35,951 nucleotides of DNA from Alphaproteobacteria bacterium (GCA_030746635.1 JASLMH010000031.1:1-35951), one strand, 5' to 3'. Numbered from the stretch's first letter, positions 1 to 9,663 are shown. A program made the numbers and translations. The notes: a model not told the origin generated them from the letters alone.

Positions 1-845
1 TCAGGGAGCGCCTGCACGGCGGCTTCGAGCAAGGCCTCCGGATCGACCGCCTGATACACCAAGGCCGGACCGAATTCCAATCGGTGATGGTGATCGAGAA
101 CGAGGCCCTGGGTCGGGTGTTGATCCTCGATGGCATCGTGCAGACCACCGAGGCGGACGAATTCGTCTACCACGAGATGCTGGCGCACGTGCCGTTGTTC
201 GCCATCGAGGCGCCGAGCGAGGTGCTGATCATCGGCGGCGGTGATGGCGGCTGCCTGGAAGAGGTACTGAAACACCCGATCGAGCGGGCGACCATGATCG
301 AGCTGGACGCCGGTGTCGTCGCCCTGGCGAGGGAACATCTGTCGAAGATCTGCGGCGGCGCCTTCGACGATCCCCGGACCGAGTTGCGGTTCGAGGACGG
401 TGCCCGTTTCGTCGCCGAGACCGAACGCCGCTTCGACGCGATCATCATCGACTCCACCGACCCCCAGGGACCCGGCGAAGTGCTGTTCAGCCGGGAATTC
501 TATGCCGACTGCCGGCGCCGCCTGACGGAACGGGGTATTCTGGTGACCCAGAACGGCGTGCCTTTCTTCCAGGCCGCGGAATTCGCCGGCAGCCGGGCAT
601 CCTTCCAAAAGCTGTTCCGTTATCCGCGGTTCTATTTCGCCGCCGTGCCGACCTATGTCGGCGGCGTCATGGCCTTCGGCTGCGCCTCGGATGGCTCCGA
701 CGCCGCCGCCGTCGACCCCGGCGCCTTGGCCAGCCGGTTCAAGGCGGCGGGCTTCGCCACCCGCTATTATGACCCGGCGGTGCATTTGGCCGCTTTCGCG
801 GCACCGCCCTATCTTGATGATATGACGCCGCCGACCGAAGTTTAA
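1..845 (+). CDS. speE: Spermidine synthase (polyamine aminopropyltransferase), 5' end cut by window
   Basis: Transfers the aminopropyl group of decarboxylated S-adenosylmethionine to putrescine to make spermidine in the cytosol. The open frame enters from the left edge (first full codon at base 3), so the start lies outside the window. The GTG at 84 followed by ATG at 87 is internal, because the family N-terminal block (TEFQSVMVIENEALGRVLILDG region) already begins upstream of it. Visible motifs are the nucleotide-binding GGGDGG, the acidic residue that follows it (MIELDAGVV), and the catalytic-loop segment IIIDSTDPQGP. The stop TAA at 843-845 shares four bases with the stop of the convergent DnaB-like gene. 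The gene for decarboxylated-SAM supply (speD) is not in view. Assignment is firm; exact amine specificity cannot be read from sequence. Confidence 0.93.
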   Translation, partial: RERLHGGFEQGLRIDRLIHQGRTEFQSVMVIENEALGRVLILDGIVQTTEADEFVYHEMLAHVPLFAIEAPSEVLIIGGGDGGCLEEVLKHPIERATMIELDAGVVALAREHLSKICGGAFDDPRTELRFEDGARFVAETERRFDAIIIDSTDPQGPGEVLFSREFYADCRRRLTERGILVTQNGVPFFQAAEFAGSRASFQKLFRYPRFYFAAVPTYVGGVMAFGCASDGSDAAAVDPGALASRFKAAGFATRYYDPAVHLAAFAAPPYLDDMTPPTEV

Positions 846-1750
846 TTTTCGGGCGCGCGGCGGACCGTCTCCTCGTCGAAGGCGCCGGTCTGGGGCAGGA
901 ATTTGACCACCCGCGAACCGGTTTCGCCGAACCGGTTCTTGCGCAGATTGATCGATACCGAACGGCTTTTCGCCGCCACGTCATCGGGGTGGGCATAGTT
1001 GCGTCCGCTGCTCGGCCGTTCGACGTTGATCAGGAAGGAAACGCTGTCGGCGGAATATTCCAGATCCGAGGTGCCCTCCAGGCTGCCCAGCACGGCCTCG
1101 CCCTGGCGTTGCCGGTTTTGCGACGAGATCGCCAACACCGGACTGTCCAGGCGCAGCGCCAGCCGCCGCATCGCCGTCATCAGCTTGCCGATTTCGTGTC
1201 GGAACTCGGAAAACTGCCGGGCCCCGGCGGCCCAGATCTGAAGATAGTCGATGATCACCAGGATGGCCTTGCCGCCACTGGCGGCCATGCGTTCGTGGGC
1301 CATCGCCTCGACCGCCTCGGCGGCCAGGGTGGCCTCCGCCTCCAGCACGGAAATGCGTTCGAAATCGTCGCCGTGGGCCGTCAACGCGGCCTCGAACGCC
1401 GCCTGCTCGACGGTACCGTCCAGCACCGCCCGGCTGTCCAGGCCCGCCTGTTGGCAAAGCAGCTTCAAGACCAGCAAACGCGCCTCGACGTCGAAGCTGA
1501 GATAGAGCACCGGATGTCCGGCGCGGGCGGCGACGGCGGCGTTGAACAGGGCGAAGGACGTCTTGCCGCAACCGGGTTCGCCGCCGATCAAGTGCAGACC
1601 GGTACGCCAACCGCCCAACTGATCGTTGAGGAAATCGAATGCCGTCGGCATGATTTCGGGCAAGCTGCCGCCGGCGCCATACATTTGGCGCAACGTCGCG
1701 AAAACCTCGTTGGCGGCGACCGGCCGTTTGATAGTCTTTTTCTTGCTCAC
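842..1750 (-). CDS. Stand-alone DnaB C-terminal-type RecA-fold ATPase
   Basis: A 302-residue protein that resembles only the RecA-like motor half of replicative helicase DnaB. Walker A is GGEPGCGKTS at residues 56-65. The Walker B strand ILVIID ends at D168 and is followed by YLQIW. A DnaB-like sensor strand (VLAISSQNR) and the LEGTSDLEYSADSVSFL segment, which corresponds to the DnaB motif 4 region, follow. The N-terminal DnaG-interacting domain of true DnaB (full length about 450-500 residues) is absent, so this is unlikely to be the replicative helicase. Start is GTG at 1750, with GAG nine bases upstream. It lies 43 bases downstream of tldD on the same strand and may be cotranscribed. The family contains phage-, plasmid- and chromosome-encoded members; the substrate here is unknown. 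It may load on DNA as a hexamer or act as a KaiC/RadA-like ATPase. Confidence 0.75.
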   Translation of the reverse strand: MSKKKTIKRPVAANEVFATLRQMYGAGGSLPEIMPTAFDFLNDQLGGWRTGLHLIGGEPGCGKTSFALFNAAVAARAGHPVLYLSFDVEARLLVLKLLCQQAGLDSRAVLDGTVEQAAFEAALTAHGDDFERISVLEAEATLAAEAVEAMAHERMAASGGKAILVIIDYLQIWAAGARQFSEFRHEIGKLMTAMRRLALRLDSPVLAISSQNRQRQGEAVLGSLEGTSDLEYSADSVSFLINVERPSSGRNYAHPDDVAAKSRSVSINLRKNRFGETGSRVVKFLPQTGAFDEETVRRAPEN

Positions 1751-1793
1751 GCTGAAGCTCGCCGCCGATATCCTCTACCGATGATCCTTGATA

Positions 1794-3227
1794 TCAGGTC
1801 GCCGTGCCGCCCACCGTCAGGCCGTCGATCAACAGGGTCGGTTGACCGACACCGACGGGTACGCCCTGGCCGTTCTTGCCGCAGGTGCCGACGCCGGGGT
1901 CCAGCGCCAGATCGTTGCCGATGCCGTCGACCCGGGTCAGCACGTCCGGGCCGTTGCCGATCAATGTCGCGCCCTTCACCGGCGCGCCCAGCTTGCCGTC
2001 GTCGACCAGATAGGCCTCGGTGCAACTGAAAACGAACTTACCGGAGGTGATGTCGACCTGGCCGCCGCCGAAATTGACGGCGTAGAGGCCCTTTTTCACG
2101 CCGGCCATGATCTCCGCCGGGTCGCGGTCGCCGGCCCGCATGAAGGTGTTGGTCATCCGCGGCATCGGCATGTGGGCATAGGATTGCCGCCGGCCGTTGC
2201 CGGTGGTCGCCATATCCATCAGGCGGGCGTTCAGCCGATCCTGCATATAGCCTTTCAGGATGCCGTCCTCGATCAGCACGGTGCTCTCGCTGGGCGTGCC
2301 CTCGTCGTCCACCGACAGCGAACCGCGGCGGCCGTCGATACTGCCGTCGTCGATCACGGTGACGCCGGGGCTGGCCACTCGCTCGCCCAGCAACCCGGCG
2401 AAGGCCGAGGTCTGCTTGCGGTTGAAATCACCCTCCAGGCCGTGGCCGATGGCTTCATGCAACAGGATGCCCGGCCAACCCGGACCCAGCACGACCTGCA
2501 TCTCGCCGGCCGGCGCGGCCACCGATTCCAGATTGACGGCGGCCTGTCGTATCGCCTCGTCGACCTGTGCCCGCCAATTGGCCTGCCGGATGTACTGGCC
2601 ATAGCCGACGCGGTCGCCGACGCCGTGGGAGCCGGACTCCTGGCGATCGCCCTCGCCCATCACAACGGCGACGTTCAGGCGGACCAACGGCCGCACGTCC
2701 TTTATCCGCCGGCCGTCGGCCCGCATGATTTCCACTGCCTGCCATTCCCCGTGCAGCGAAGCGGTCACCTGACGCACCCGGGAATCGCTTTGGCGGGCGT
2801 AGCCGTCGATCTCGGCCAGCAGTTTCACCTTGTCGGCGAAGGCGGTGTCGCCCAAAGGATTGCTGTCGGGGTAGAGCGCCTGATTGGTGGCGGCCGGCGC
2901 TTGTGCCATGACGCCGTCGTGACCGGCGCGCACCGCCCGGACCGCGCCGGCGGCCCGGCTGATCGCCGCCTCGCTCAATTCCGAGGCATGGGCATAGCCG
3001 GTCTGTTCGCCCGCCACCGCCCGCAGGCCAAAGCCCTGGCTGGTGTCGAAATTGCCGTTCTTCAACCGGCCATCGTCGAAGACCAGGCTTTCGCTCTGGC
3101 GGTATTCGAGGAACAGCTCGCCATCATCGCAACCGTGCAACGCCTCTTCGACGATGCCTTCGACGCGCCCCTCATCCAGGCCGGCGCGTGGCATCAATTG
3201 CGTCGATTCCGAGCTCGAATCGGTCAT
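1794..3227 (-). CDS. tldD: Metalloprotease TldD
   Basis: TldD subunit of the cytosolic TldD/TldE (PmbA) zinc protease, which degrades unfolded peptides and in enterobacteria matures microcin B17 and degrades the CcdA antitoxin. The zinc motif HEAIGHGLEGD is present with its two histidines near residues 257 and 262 (HExxxH). The conserved N-terminal block (SLVFDDGRLKNG, GFGLRAVAGEQTGYA) and the C-terminal GGGQVDITSGKF block are intact. An open frame extends to 3308. I chose ATG 3227 because GGGGAG lies 11 bases upstream and the resulting length (477 residues) fits the family; ATG 3236 is an alternative. The partner tldE is not in the window. It diverges from coxB across a 320-base control region, and the DnaB-like gene follows on the same strand. 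Confidence 0.92.
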   Translation of the reverse strand: MTDSSSESTQLMPRAGLDEGRVEGIVEEALHGCDDGELFLEYRQSESLVFDDGRLKNGNFDTSQGFGLRAVAGEQTGYAHASELSEAAISRAAGAVRAVRAGHDGVMAQAPAATNQALYPDSNPLGDTAFADKVKLLAEIDGYARQSDSRVRQVTASLHGEWQAVEIMRADGRRIKDVRPLVRLNVAVVMGEGDRQESGSHGVGDRVGYGQYIRQANWRAQVDEAIRQAAVNLESVAAPAGEMQVVLGPGWPGILLHEAIGHGLEGDFNRKQTSAFAGLLGERVASPGVTVIDDGSIDGRRGSLSVDDEGTPSESTVLIEDGILKGYMQDRLNARLMDMATTGNGRRQSYAHMPMPRMTNTFMRAGDRDPAEIMAGVKKGLYAVNFGGGQVDITSGKFVFSCTEAYLVDDGKLGAPVKGATLIGNGPDVLTRVDGIGNDLALDPGVGTCGKNGQGVPVGVGQPTLLIDGLTVGGTAT

Positions 3228-3298
3228 TTTCGGCATCACTCCCCGTCGGCATCCGACCGCCTGCAGGAGGCCAAGAACGATTTGGGCATGGGAAAAGC

Positions 3299-3319
3299 CA
3301 TGCGACAATACGTCGCATG
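3299..3319. promoter_or_regulatory. Perfect dyad matching the RegA/PrrA two-block pattern
   Basis: Left half-site CATGCGAC (3299-3306), spacer of five bases, right half-site GTCGCATG (3312-3319). Its core is GCGAC-N5-GTCGC. The alphaproteobacterial redox response regulators RegA/PrrA/RegR recognise two GCGNC/GNCGC half-sites with variable spacing, and cytochrome oxidase genes are among their known targets. The dyad is seen directly; the regulator is inferred. It sits 72 bases upstream of the tldD start and about 230 upstream of coxB, so either gene could be the target. Confidence 0.4.
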
Positions 3320-3340
3320 TTCAGGACGCACACCACCCTA

Positions 3341-3359
3341 TTGGCTCATTTTGAGCCAA
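3341..3359. promoter_or_regulatory. Perfect dyad, regulator unknown
   Basis: Half-sites TTGGCTCA (3341-3348) and TGAGCCAA (3352-3359) are separated by TTT. The arms are perfect over eight bases, the size of a dimer operator. No T-run follows on either strand, which argues against an intrinsic terminator. I do not recognise the binding protein. Confidence 0.35.
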
Positions 3360-3428
3360 CTTACAGCCGACATGGGGCCAATTATCGCACTTTCAAGTCT
3401 GATACTGGGGGTAGTCGCGGACGGCCGC

Positions 3429-3444
3429 CTTGACGGTGGTCAAG
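3429..3444. promoter_or_regulatory. FNR/FixK-type box upstream of coxB
   Basis: The core TTGAC-N4-GTCAA occupies 3430-3443 and is extended by one more complementary pair (C3429, G3444). This fits the CRP/FNR-family consensus TTGAY-N4-RTCAA used by FNR, FnrL and FixK. It lies 104 bases upstream of the coxB start codon. Whether it activates or represses cannot be judged without the transcription start. Confidence 0.4.
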
Positions 3445-3547
3445 CGGGGGGCTTGTTTGCCGGCGATTCGTTGGGGTAGATAGTCGCTACCGGGACTGGG
3501 GGACACATCCCTGCGTGACATTTCTTGCGGAAAATTGAGGGTTTGAG

Positions 3548-4393
3548 ATGACGGCTTGGCGAATCTTAGCCGCGCCAACGGCGCTGTTCGGCGGTCTGGT
3601 GGCGGCATCGGCACAAGCGGCGGGCGGCCTGGCGGAGCCCTGGCAGCTTGGCATGCAAGCGGCGGTGACGCCGGTGGCGGAGCAGCTGCACGATTTTCAC
3701 AACATGCTGCTGGTGATCATTTTCGTGATCGCCATCTTCGTCACGGTTCTGTTGGTCTACTGCTTCGTGCGCTTCAACGAAAAAGCCAATCCGACGCCCT
3801 CCAAGACCTCCCACAACACCCTACTGGAGGTGGTGTGGACGGTCATTCCGATCATCATCCTGGTGGTCATCGCGGTGCCGTCGTTCAAACTGCTGTACTT
3901 CGCCGATCGGACGGTCGACGCGGAAATGACCATCAAGGCCATCGGCCACCAATGGTACTGGTCGTACGAATACCCCGATCACGACGAACTGACCTTCGAT
4001 GCCACCATGCTGGAGGATGCGGAGCTGAAGGACGGCCAGCCGCGCCTGTTGGCCACCGACAATGCGGTGGTGATGCCGGTCGACACCAACGTCCGGCTGT
4101 TGATCACCGCCGACGACGTGATCCATTCCTGGGCCATGCCGGCCTTCGGCGTGAAGCTGGACGGCGTGCCCGGCCGGGTCAACGAAACCTGGGTGCGGGT
4201 GGAGAAGGAAGGCATCTATTACGGCATGTGCTCCGAGCTCTGCGGCACCCTGCACGGCTTCATGCCGATCATGGTCAAGGTGGTCTCGAAGCAGGCTTTC
4301 GCCGCCTGGCTGGTCAAGGCGAAGGAGGAGTTCGCCGACAACGGCGCCCGGGCCGGCGTGAAACTCGCCGATAGCCGGTCGATGGCCAAGTAG
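3548..4393 (+). CDS. coxB: Cytochrome c oxidase subunit II
   Basis: Carries the binuclear CuA centre that accepts electrons from cytochrome c. The 281-residue precursor begins with a signal-like hydrophobic stretch ending near AQA (about residues 23-25). Two membrane helices follow (about 50-75 and 93-115), then a periplasmic cupredoxin domain with the aromatic patch GHQWYWSYEYPD. CuA ligands are visible: H193 in VIHSW, then C228, C232, H236 and M239 in CSELCGTLHGFM. The start ATG has GAGG seven bases upstream. It is the first gene of the oxidase operon, 24 bases ahead of coxA. The subunit has no fused cytochrome c domain, as is usual for alphaproteobacterial aa3 oxidase. Confidence 0.97.
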   Translation: MTAWRILAAPTALFGGLVAASAQAAGGLAEPWQLGMQAAVTPVAEQLHDFHNMLLVIIFVIAIFVTVLLVYCFVRFNEKANPTPSKTSHNTLLEVVWTVIPIIILVVIAVPSFKLLYFADRTVDAEMTIKAIGHQWYWSYEYPDHDELTFDATMLEDAELKDGQPRLLATDNAVVMPVDTNVRLLITADDVIHSWAMPAFGVKLDGVPGRVNETWVRVEKEGIYYGMCSELCGTLHGFMPIMVKVVSKQAFAAWLVKAKEEFADNGARAGVKLADSRSMAK

Positions 4394-6028
<1,635 letters not shown>

Positions 6029-6061
6029 GCGCGGCGGCGGAACGGAGAAGGAGAAGGGGTC

Positions 6062-6985
6062 TTGAGCGATCGCGGCTTGGCCATGAACGTGCTGGTACGG
6101 CCTTCCGCCCCGGGCGGCGGGCTGGCCGCCCACCTGGCTCTGTTGAAGCCGCGGGTGATGAGCCTGGTGGTCTTCACCGGCCTGGTCGGGCTGGTTCTGG
6201 CACCGGGCGTGATGGATCCTGGCATGGCGCTGCTGGCCCTGGTCTGCATCGCCATCGGGGCCGGCGCCTCGGGTGCCATCAACATGTGGTACGACGCCGA
6301 CATCGACGCGCGAATGCTGCGCACCTGCGATCGGCCTATTCCGCGTGGCCGGGTGCGACCCGGGTCGGCCCTGGCCATGGGCTGCGTGTTGGCCGTGGCC
6401 TCGGTGTTGGCCATGGCCTGGCTGGTCAACCTGCCGGCGGCCGGCCTGCTGGCCGGCACCATCGCCTTTTACGTCTTCGTCTACACCATCTGGCTGAAAC
6501 GGCGGACGCCGCAGAACATCGTCATCGGCGGCGCCGCCGGGGCCTTCCCGCCGATGATCGGCTGGGCCGCCGCGACCGGCGAGGTCGATCCGGCGTCGCT
6601 GGCGCTGTTCGCCATCATCTTCATCTGGACGCCGCCGCATTTTTGGTCGCTGGCGCTGTACCGGGCCGAGGACTACCGGCATGTCGGGGTGCCGATGCTG
6701 CCGGTGGTGGCCGGCAAGGCGGTGACGCGGCGACAGATTCTGATCTATTCCCTGTTGCTGGTGCCCGTCAGCCTGCTGCCGGTGGCGCTTGGCGTCTGCG
6801 CCGCGATCTATGCCGCGGGCGCCGCCCTGTTGGGCCTGGGCTTCCTGGTTTGCGCCGTGCGGGTCTGGCGCGCCGCCGACGGTGACGAGGGGCCGGCGCG
6901 GCAGATGTTCGGCTTTTCCATTCTGTATCTGTTTGCCCTGTTCGCGCTGATGCTGGGCGAGCGCCTGATCGCGGTCTGGAGCTGA
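6062..6985 (+). CDS. ctaB: Protoheme IX farnesyltransferase (heme O synthase)
   Basis: Membrane UbiA-family enzyme that adds a farnesyl group to protoheme IX, the first step to heme A. Diagnostic motifs are the metal-diphosphate site NMWYDADID with DRPIPRG after it, and the second conserved block WTPPHFWSLALY. The protein is 307 residues with multiple hydrophobic helices, typical for the family. Start codon is probably TTG at 6062, because a purine-rich AAGGAGAAGGGG precedes it at proper distance. The alternative ATG at 6083 has no comparable site. It is 33 bases downstream of coxA and one base upstream of the small membrane protein gene. Confidence 0.96.
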   Translation: MSDRGLAMNVLVRPSAPGGGLAAHLALLKPRVMSLVVFTGLVGLVLAPGVMDPGMALLALVCIAIGAGASGAINMWYDADIDARMLRTCDRPIPRGRVRPGSALAMGCVLAVASVLAMAWLVNLPAAGLLAGTIAFYVFVYTIWLKRRTPQNIVIGGAAGAFPPMIGWAAATGEVDPASLALFAIIFIWTPPHFWSLALYRAEDYRHVGVPMLPVVAGKAVTRRQILIYSLLLVPVSLLPVALGVCAAIYAAGAALLGLGFLVCAVRVWRAADGDEGPARQMFGFSILYLFALFALMLGERLIAVWS

Positions 6986-6986
6986 G

Positions 6987-7109
6987 ATGCCGTTGAGCGA
7001 GATCCATCGCAAGCGTCGCGGCCGCAATCTGGCGGTGGCCGGGGCCCTGGTGGTCGCCGCCATCCTGTTGTTCCTCACCTCCTTCGCTTCTTTCCAGGCT
7101 GGCTCGTGA
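6987..7109 (+). CDS. Small single-helix membrane protein between ctaB and ctaG (CoxF-like)
   Basis: A 40-residue open frame that starts one base after the ctaB stop and whose TGA stop overlaps the GTG start of ctaG (GTGA at 7106-7109). The translation has a basic N-terminus (MPLSEIHRKRRGRN) and a single hydrophobic helix (about residues 15-33), then FQAGS. Alphaproteobacterial oxidase operons often carry a tiny protein at this exact place, annotated CoxF or hypothetical. Position and topology fit that, and the tight coupling argues that it is translated. Its role is not established; an oxidase assembly or stability role is inferred from context only. Confidence 0.75.
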   Translation: MPLSEIHRKRRGRNLAVAGALVVAAILLFLTSFASFQAGS

Positions 7110-7693
7110 GCGGCCCCTCGAACATCCGGGCGCGCAATCGCCTGACCGGGCTGCTGGCGGCGGCCGTTGTCCTCGGCATGGTCGGCGCGGCCTATGCGGC
7201 GGTACCGCTGTACCGGCTGTTCTGTCAGGTGACCGGCTTCGGCGGTACCACCCAGGTCGCCGAAGCGGCGCCGGCGACGGTTGGAACGCGGCTGATCGCC
7301 GTGCGCTTCAACGCCGACACGGCGCGCGGCATGCCCTGGCGCTTCCGTCCGGTGCAGCGGGAAGTCTCCTTGCGGGTGGGGGAGCAGGCGCTGGCCTTCT
7401 ATCGGGCCAGCAATCCCACCGAACGCCGTGTCGTCGGCACAGCCACCTTCAATGTCACACCGGCCAAGGCAGGACCCTACTTCAACAAGATCGAATGCTT
7501 CTGCTTCACCGAACAGGCCCTGGAAGCGGGCGAGGATGTCGAGATGCCGGTGTCGTTCTTTGTCGATCCGGCGATCGACGACGACCCGAATCTGGCCGAC
7601 GTGAAGACCATTACCCTGTCCTACACCCTGTTCGAGGTGGCGGACGAGAGGGCCGCGACGGTCGCGGCCGATAGCAACGACGGCAATGGCTAG
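7106..7693 (+). CDS. ctaG: Cytochrome c oxidase copper chaperone CtaG/Cox11
   Basis: Membrane-anchored periplasmic protein that delivers copper to the CuB site of subunit I. The 195-residue product has a short cytoplasmic N-terminus, one membrane helix (about 12-34) and a beta-rich domain. The copper-binding CFCF motif is at about residues 131-134 within [10 protein letters not shown], and the family segments [18 protein letters not shown] and MPVSFFVDP are clear. Start is GTG at 7106, translationally coupled to the preceding 40-residue gene. The last 15 or so residues are low in conservation and polar. Confidence 0.96.
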   Translation: MSGPSNIRARNRLTGLLAAAVVLGMVGAAYAAVPLYRLFCQVTGFGGTTQVAEAAPATVGTRLIAVRFNADTARGMPWRFRPVQREVSLRVGEQALAFYRASNPTERRVVGTATFNVTPAKAGPYFNKIECFCFTEQALEAGEDVEMPVSFFVDPAIDDDPNLADVKTITLSYTLFEVADERAATVAADSNDGNG

Positions 7694-7755
7694 CGGCCGG
7701 GCAAGGGGCCGGGCGGCAAACCGGACGAGCAGGATGTTGGGAACGGAGTGAAGAA

Positions 7756-8550
7756 ATGGCTGATACGCATGCAAAAGGGCACGACTACCATCTCGTAGAT
7801 CCGAGCCCATGGCCGGCCCTGGGTGCTTTGGGGGCGCTGCTGACGGCGGCGGGCTTCATCTGGTTCCTACACGATGGGCCGCCTTGGATCGCCGCCATCG
7901 GCTTCCTTTTGATCCTCTACACCATGTTCGTCTGGTGGCGCGACGTGATTCGCGAGGCCAAGGACGAGGGCCATCACACGCCGGTGGTGCAGCTTCACCT
8001 GCGGTTCGGGATGATCCTGTTCATCGCCTCGGAAGTGATGTTCTTCATGGCCTGGTTCTGGGCCTACTTCAACGCCTCGATCTATCCGACCGAGCATATT
8101 GGCGGCGTCTGGCCGCCCGAGGGCATTCAAACCTTCGACCCCTGGCATCTGCCCCTGGTCAATACCCTGATCCTGCTGACCTCGTCGACGACGGTCACCT
8201 GGGCCCACCACGCGGTCCGCGAGGGCAACCAGAAAAGTGCCGTTCAGGGTCTGGTGGTCACGGTCATCCTGGGCGCCCTGTTCACCTGCATCCAGGCCTA
8301 CGAATACGCCCATGCCACTTTCGAGTTCAGTGGCGGCATCTATGGCTCCACCTTCTTCATGGCCACCGGCTTCCACGGCGCGCACGTGATCATCGGCACC
8401 TGCTTCCTGCTGGTCTGCCTGTTCCGTACCGCCAAGGGGCACTTCAAGCCGGACCAGCATTTCGGCCTGGAGGCGGCCGCTTGGTATTGGCATTTCGTCG
8501 ATGTGGTCTGGCTGTTCCTGTTCTCGTTCATCTATGTCTGGGGTGCCTGA
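7756..8550 (+). CDS. coxC: Cytochrome c oxidase subunit III
   Basis: Seven-helix membrane subunit that stabilises the catalytic core and supports proton uptake. The 264-residue length is normal. Conserved features seen are [12 protein letters not shown] at the N-terminus, the [14 protein letters not shown] helix with its glutamate, WPPEGI, the [15 protein letters not shown] helix, and the C-terminal [14 protein letters not shown] helix. ATG at 7756 has GGAG in the upstream GGAGTGAAGAA. It lies 62 bases after ctaG and 37 before the DUF983 gene, and belongs to the same operon. Confidence 0.97.
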   Translation: MADTHAKGHDYHLVDPSPWPALGALGALLTAAGFIWFLHDGPPWIAAIGFLLILYTMFVWWRDVIREAKDEGHHTPVVQLHLRFGMILFIASEVMFFMAWFWAYFNASIYPTEHIGGVWPPEGIQTFDPWHLPLVNTLILLTSSTTVTWAHHAVREGNQKSAVQGLVVTVILGALFTCIQAYEYAHATFEFSGGIYGSTFFMATGFHGAHVIIGTCFLLVCLFRTAKGHFKPDQHFGLEAAAWYWHFVDVVWLFLFSFIYVWGA

Positions 8551-8587
8551 GCGGCGACCGATCCGACAGTGAGCCGACGGCCCCGGC

Positions 8588-8959
8588 ATGAACGGTGAAA
8601 CCGAGGTTTCGCCGTTCCTTGCCGGTCTGCTCTGTCGCTGTCCCCGTTGCGGCCGCGGCAGGCTGTTCGACGGGCTGTTGCAGGTCGCCGCGATATGCCC
8701 ATCCTGCGATTTGGATCTATCGGCCCAGGATCCGGGCGATGGGCCGGCGATCTTCGTCATGCTCCTGGTCGGCGGCCTGGCGGTCGGCTTGGCGTTCATG
8801 GTCGAAACCGCCTTCGAACCGCCCATCTGGCTGCACCTGATCTATCAGATCCCCTTCGTGCTGGGCGCCTCGATCCTGTTTCTGCGGCCGTTCAAGGCGA
8901 CCCTGATTGCCCTGCAGTATCGCCATCGCGCCGCCGGCTTCGACGATCAGGCGGAGTAA
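8588..8959 (+). CDS. DUF983 family zinc-ribbon membrane protein
   Basis: A 123-residue protein with two CxxC pairs at the N-terminus (CPRCGRGRLFDG and CPSCDLDL), then two hydrophobic helices (about 54-72 and 82-100). This is the DUF983 architecture. The family is regularly found between coxC and SURF1 in alphaproteobacterial oxidase operons, as here, which suggests a role in oxidase biogenesis. No biochemical function is assigned. Stop TAA at 8957-8959 is five bases before the SURF1 start, and the SURF1 ribosome binding site lies inside the end of this gene. Confidence 0.85.
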   Translation: MNGETEVSPFLAGLLCRCPRCGRGRLFDGLLQVAAICPSCDLDLSAQDPGDGPAIFVMLLVGGLAVGLAFMVETAFEPPIWLHLIYQIPFVLGASILFLRPFKATLIALQYRHRAAGFDDQAE

Positions 8960-8964
8960 TTGCG

Positions 8965-9663
8965 GTGCGCCGGCCGAGCCTTTGGGCGCTGGCGGCCACG
9001 CTGTCGGGCCTGCTGGTGTTGCTGGCCCTGGGCGGTTGGCAGCTACAGCGGCTCGCCTGGAAGCGCGAACTGATTGCCAAAATCGAAGCCGGGATGTCGG
9101 CCCCGCCCATCGCGCTGCCCGCCGGGGCTGCGGCGCTGGCGGCGAACGACTACCGTCGGGTACGCCTGACCGGTGTGTTCCTGCACGACCGGGAGGCCCA
9201 TGTCGGGCCGAGGAGCCGGGGCGGTCGCCCCGGCGTTCATGTGCTGACGCCGTTGCGCCTGGCCGACGAGAGGACGGTGTTGGTCAATCGCGGCTGGGTA
9301 CCGGACGATCGCCGCGACCCGGCGGCTCGGCCGGGCGGCCAGCTCGCGGCAACGGTCGCCGTCGCGGGCATCTTGCGCGCGCGGTTGCTGCCCGGCGCCT
9401 GGACGCCGGACTATGATGTGGGGGCGGATATGTGGTTCTGGTACGACGTGAACGATATCGCCCGCCGACGCGGCCTGCGGCTGTTGCCGGCGGTCCTCGA
9501 GGCCGGGCCGGCCGGTAATCCCGGCGGCCTGCCGCTGGGCGGTGTCAGCCGCCTCGACATCCGCAACGACCATTTGCAATACGCCATCACCTGGTTCGCC
9601 CTGGCGGCGGGTCTGTTGGCGGTGTTCGTGCTCGCCCATCGCCGCGGCCGGGGGACGCCGTGA
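8965..9663 (+). CDS. SURF1 family cytochrome oxidase assembly protein
   Basis: SURF1/Shy1 protein helps insert heme a into subunit I. The product is 232 residues with one helix at each end and a periplasmic domain between, as in the family. Motifs seen are GGWQLQRLAWKRELI after the first helix, NRGWVP in the middle, and HLQYAITWFALA at the second helix. The frame is open far upstream, but GTG 8965 has GGAG eight bases before it and gives the usual N-terminus right before the first helix. The last codon and stop overlap the GTG start of the M32 peptidase gene. Confidence 0.93.
   Translation: MRRPSLWALAATLSGLLVLLALGGWQLQRLAWKRELIAKIEAGMSAPPIALPAGAAALAANDYRRVRLTGVFLHDREAHVGPRSRGGRPGVHVLTPLRLADERTVLVNRGWVPDDRRDPAARPGGQLAATVAVAGILRARLLPGAWTPDYDVGADMWFWYDVNDIARRRGLRLLPAVLEAGPAGNPGGLPLGGVSRLDIRNDHLQYAITWFALAAGLLAVFVLAHRRGRGTP

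Larger units (their letters stand above)
3228..3547. promoter_or_regulatory. Divergent tldD/coxB control region
   Basis: Gene-free region of 320 bases between tldD (minus) and coxB (plus). It contains three perfect dyads, each listed separately: 8-base arms with a 5-base spacer at 3299-3319, 8-base arms with a 3-base spacer at 3341-3359, and 6-base arms with a 4-base spacer at 3429-3444. The coxB ribosome binding site GAGG is at 3537-3540. I could not settle on a convincing sigma-70 promoter pair for either gene. No small open frame with a good start was seen apart from N-terminal extensions of tldD. Confidence 0.7.

Noticed and set aside
1788..3479. Long plus-strand open frame opposite tldD
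   Set aside because: It mirrors tldD in the complementary frame. The tldD strand has the zinc motif and full family similarity.
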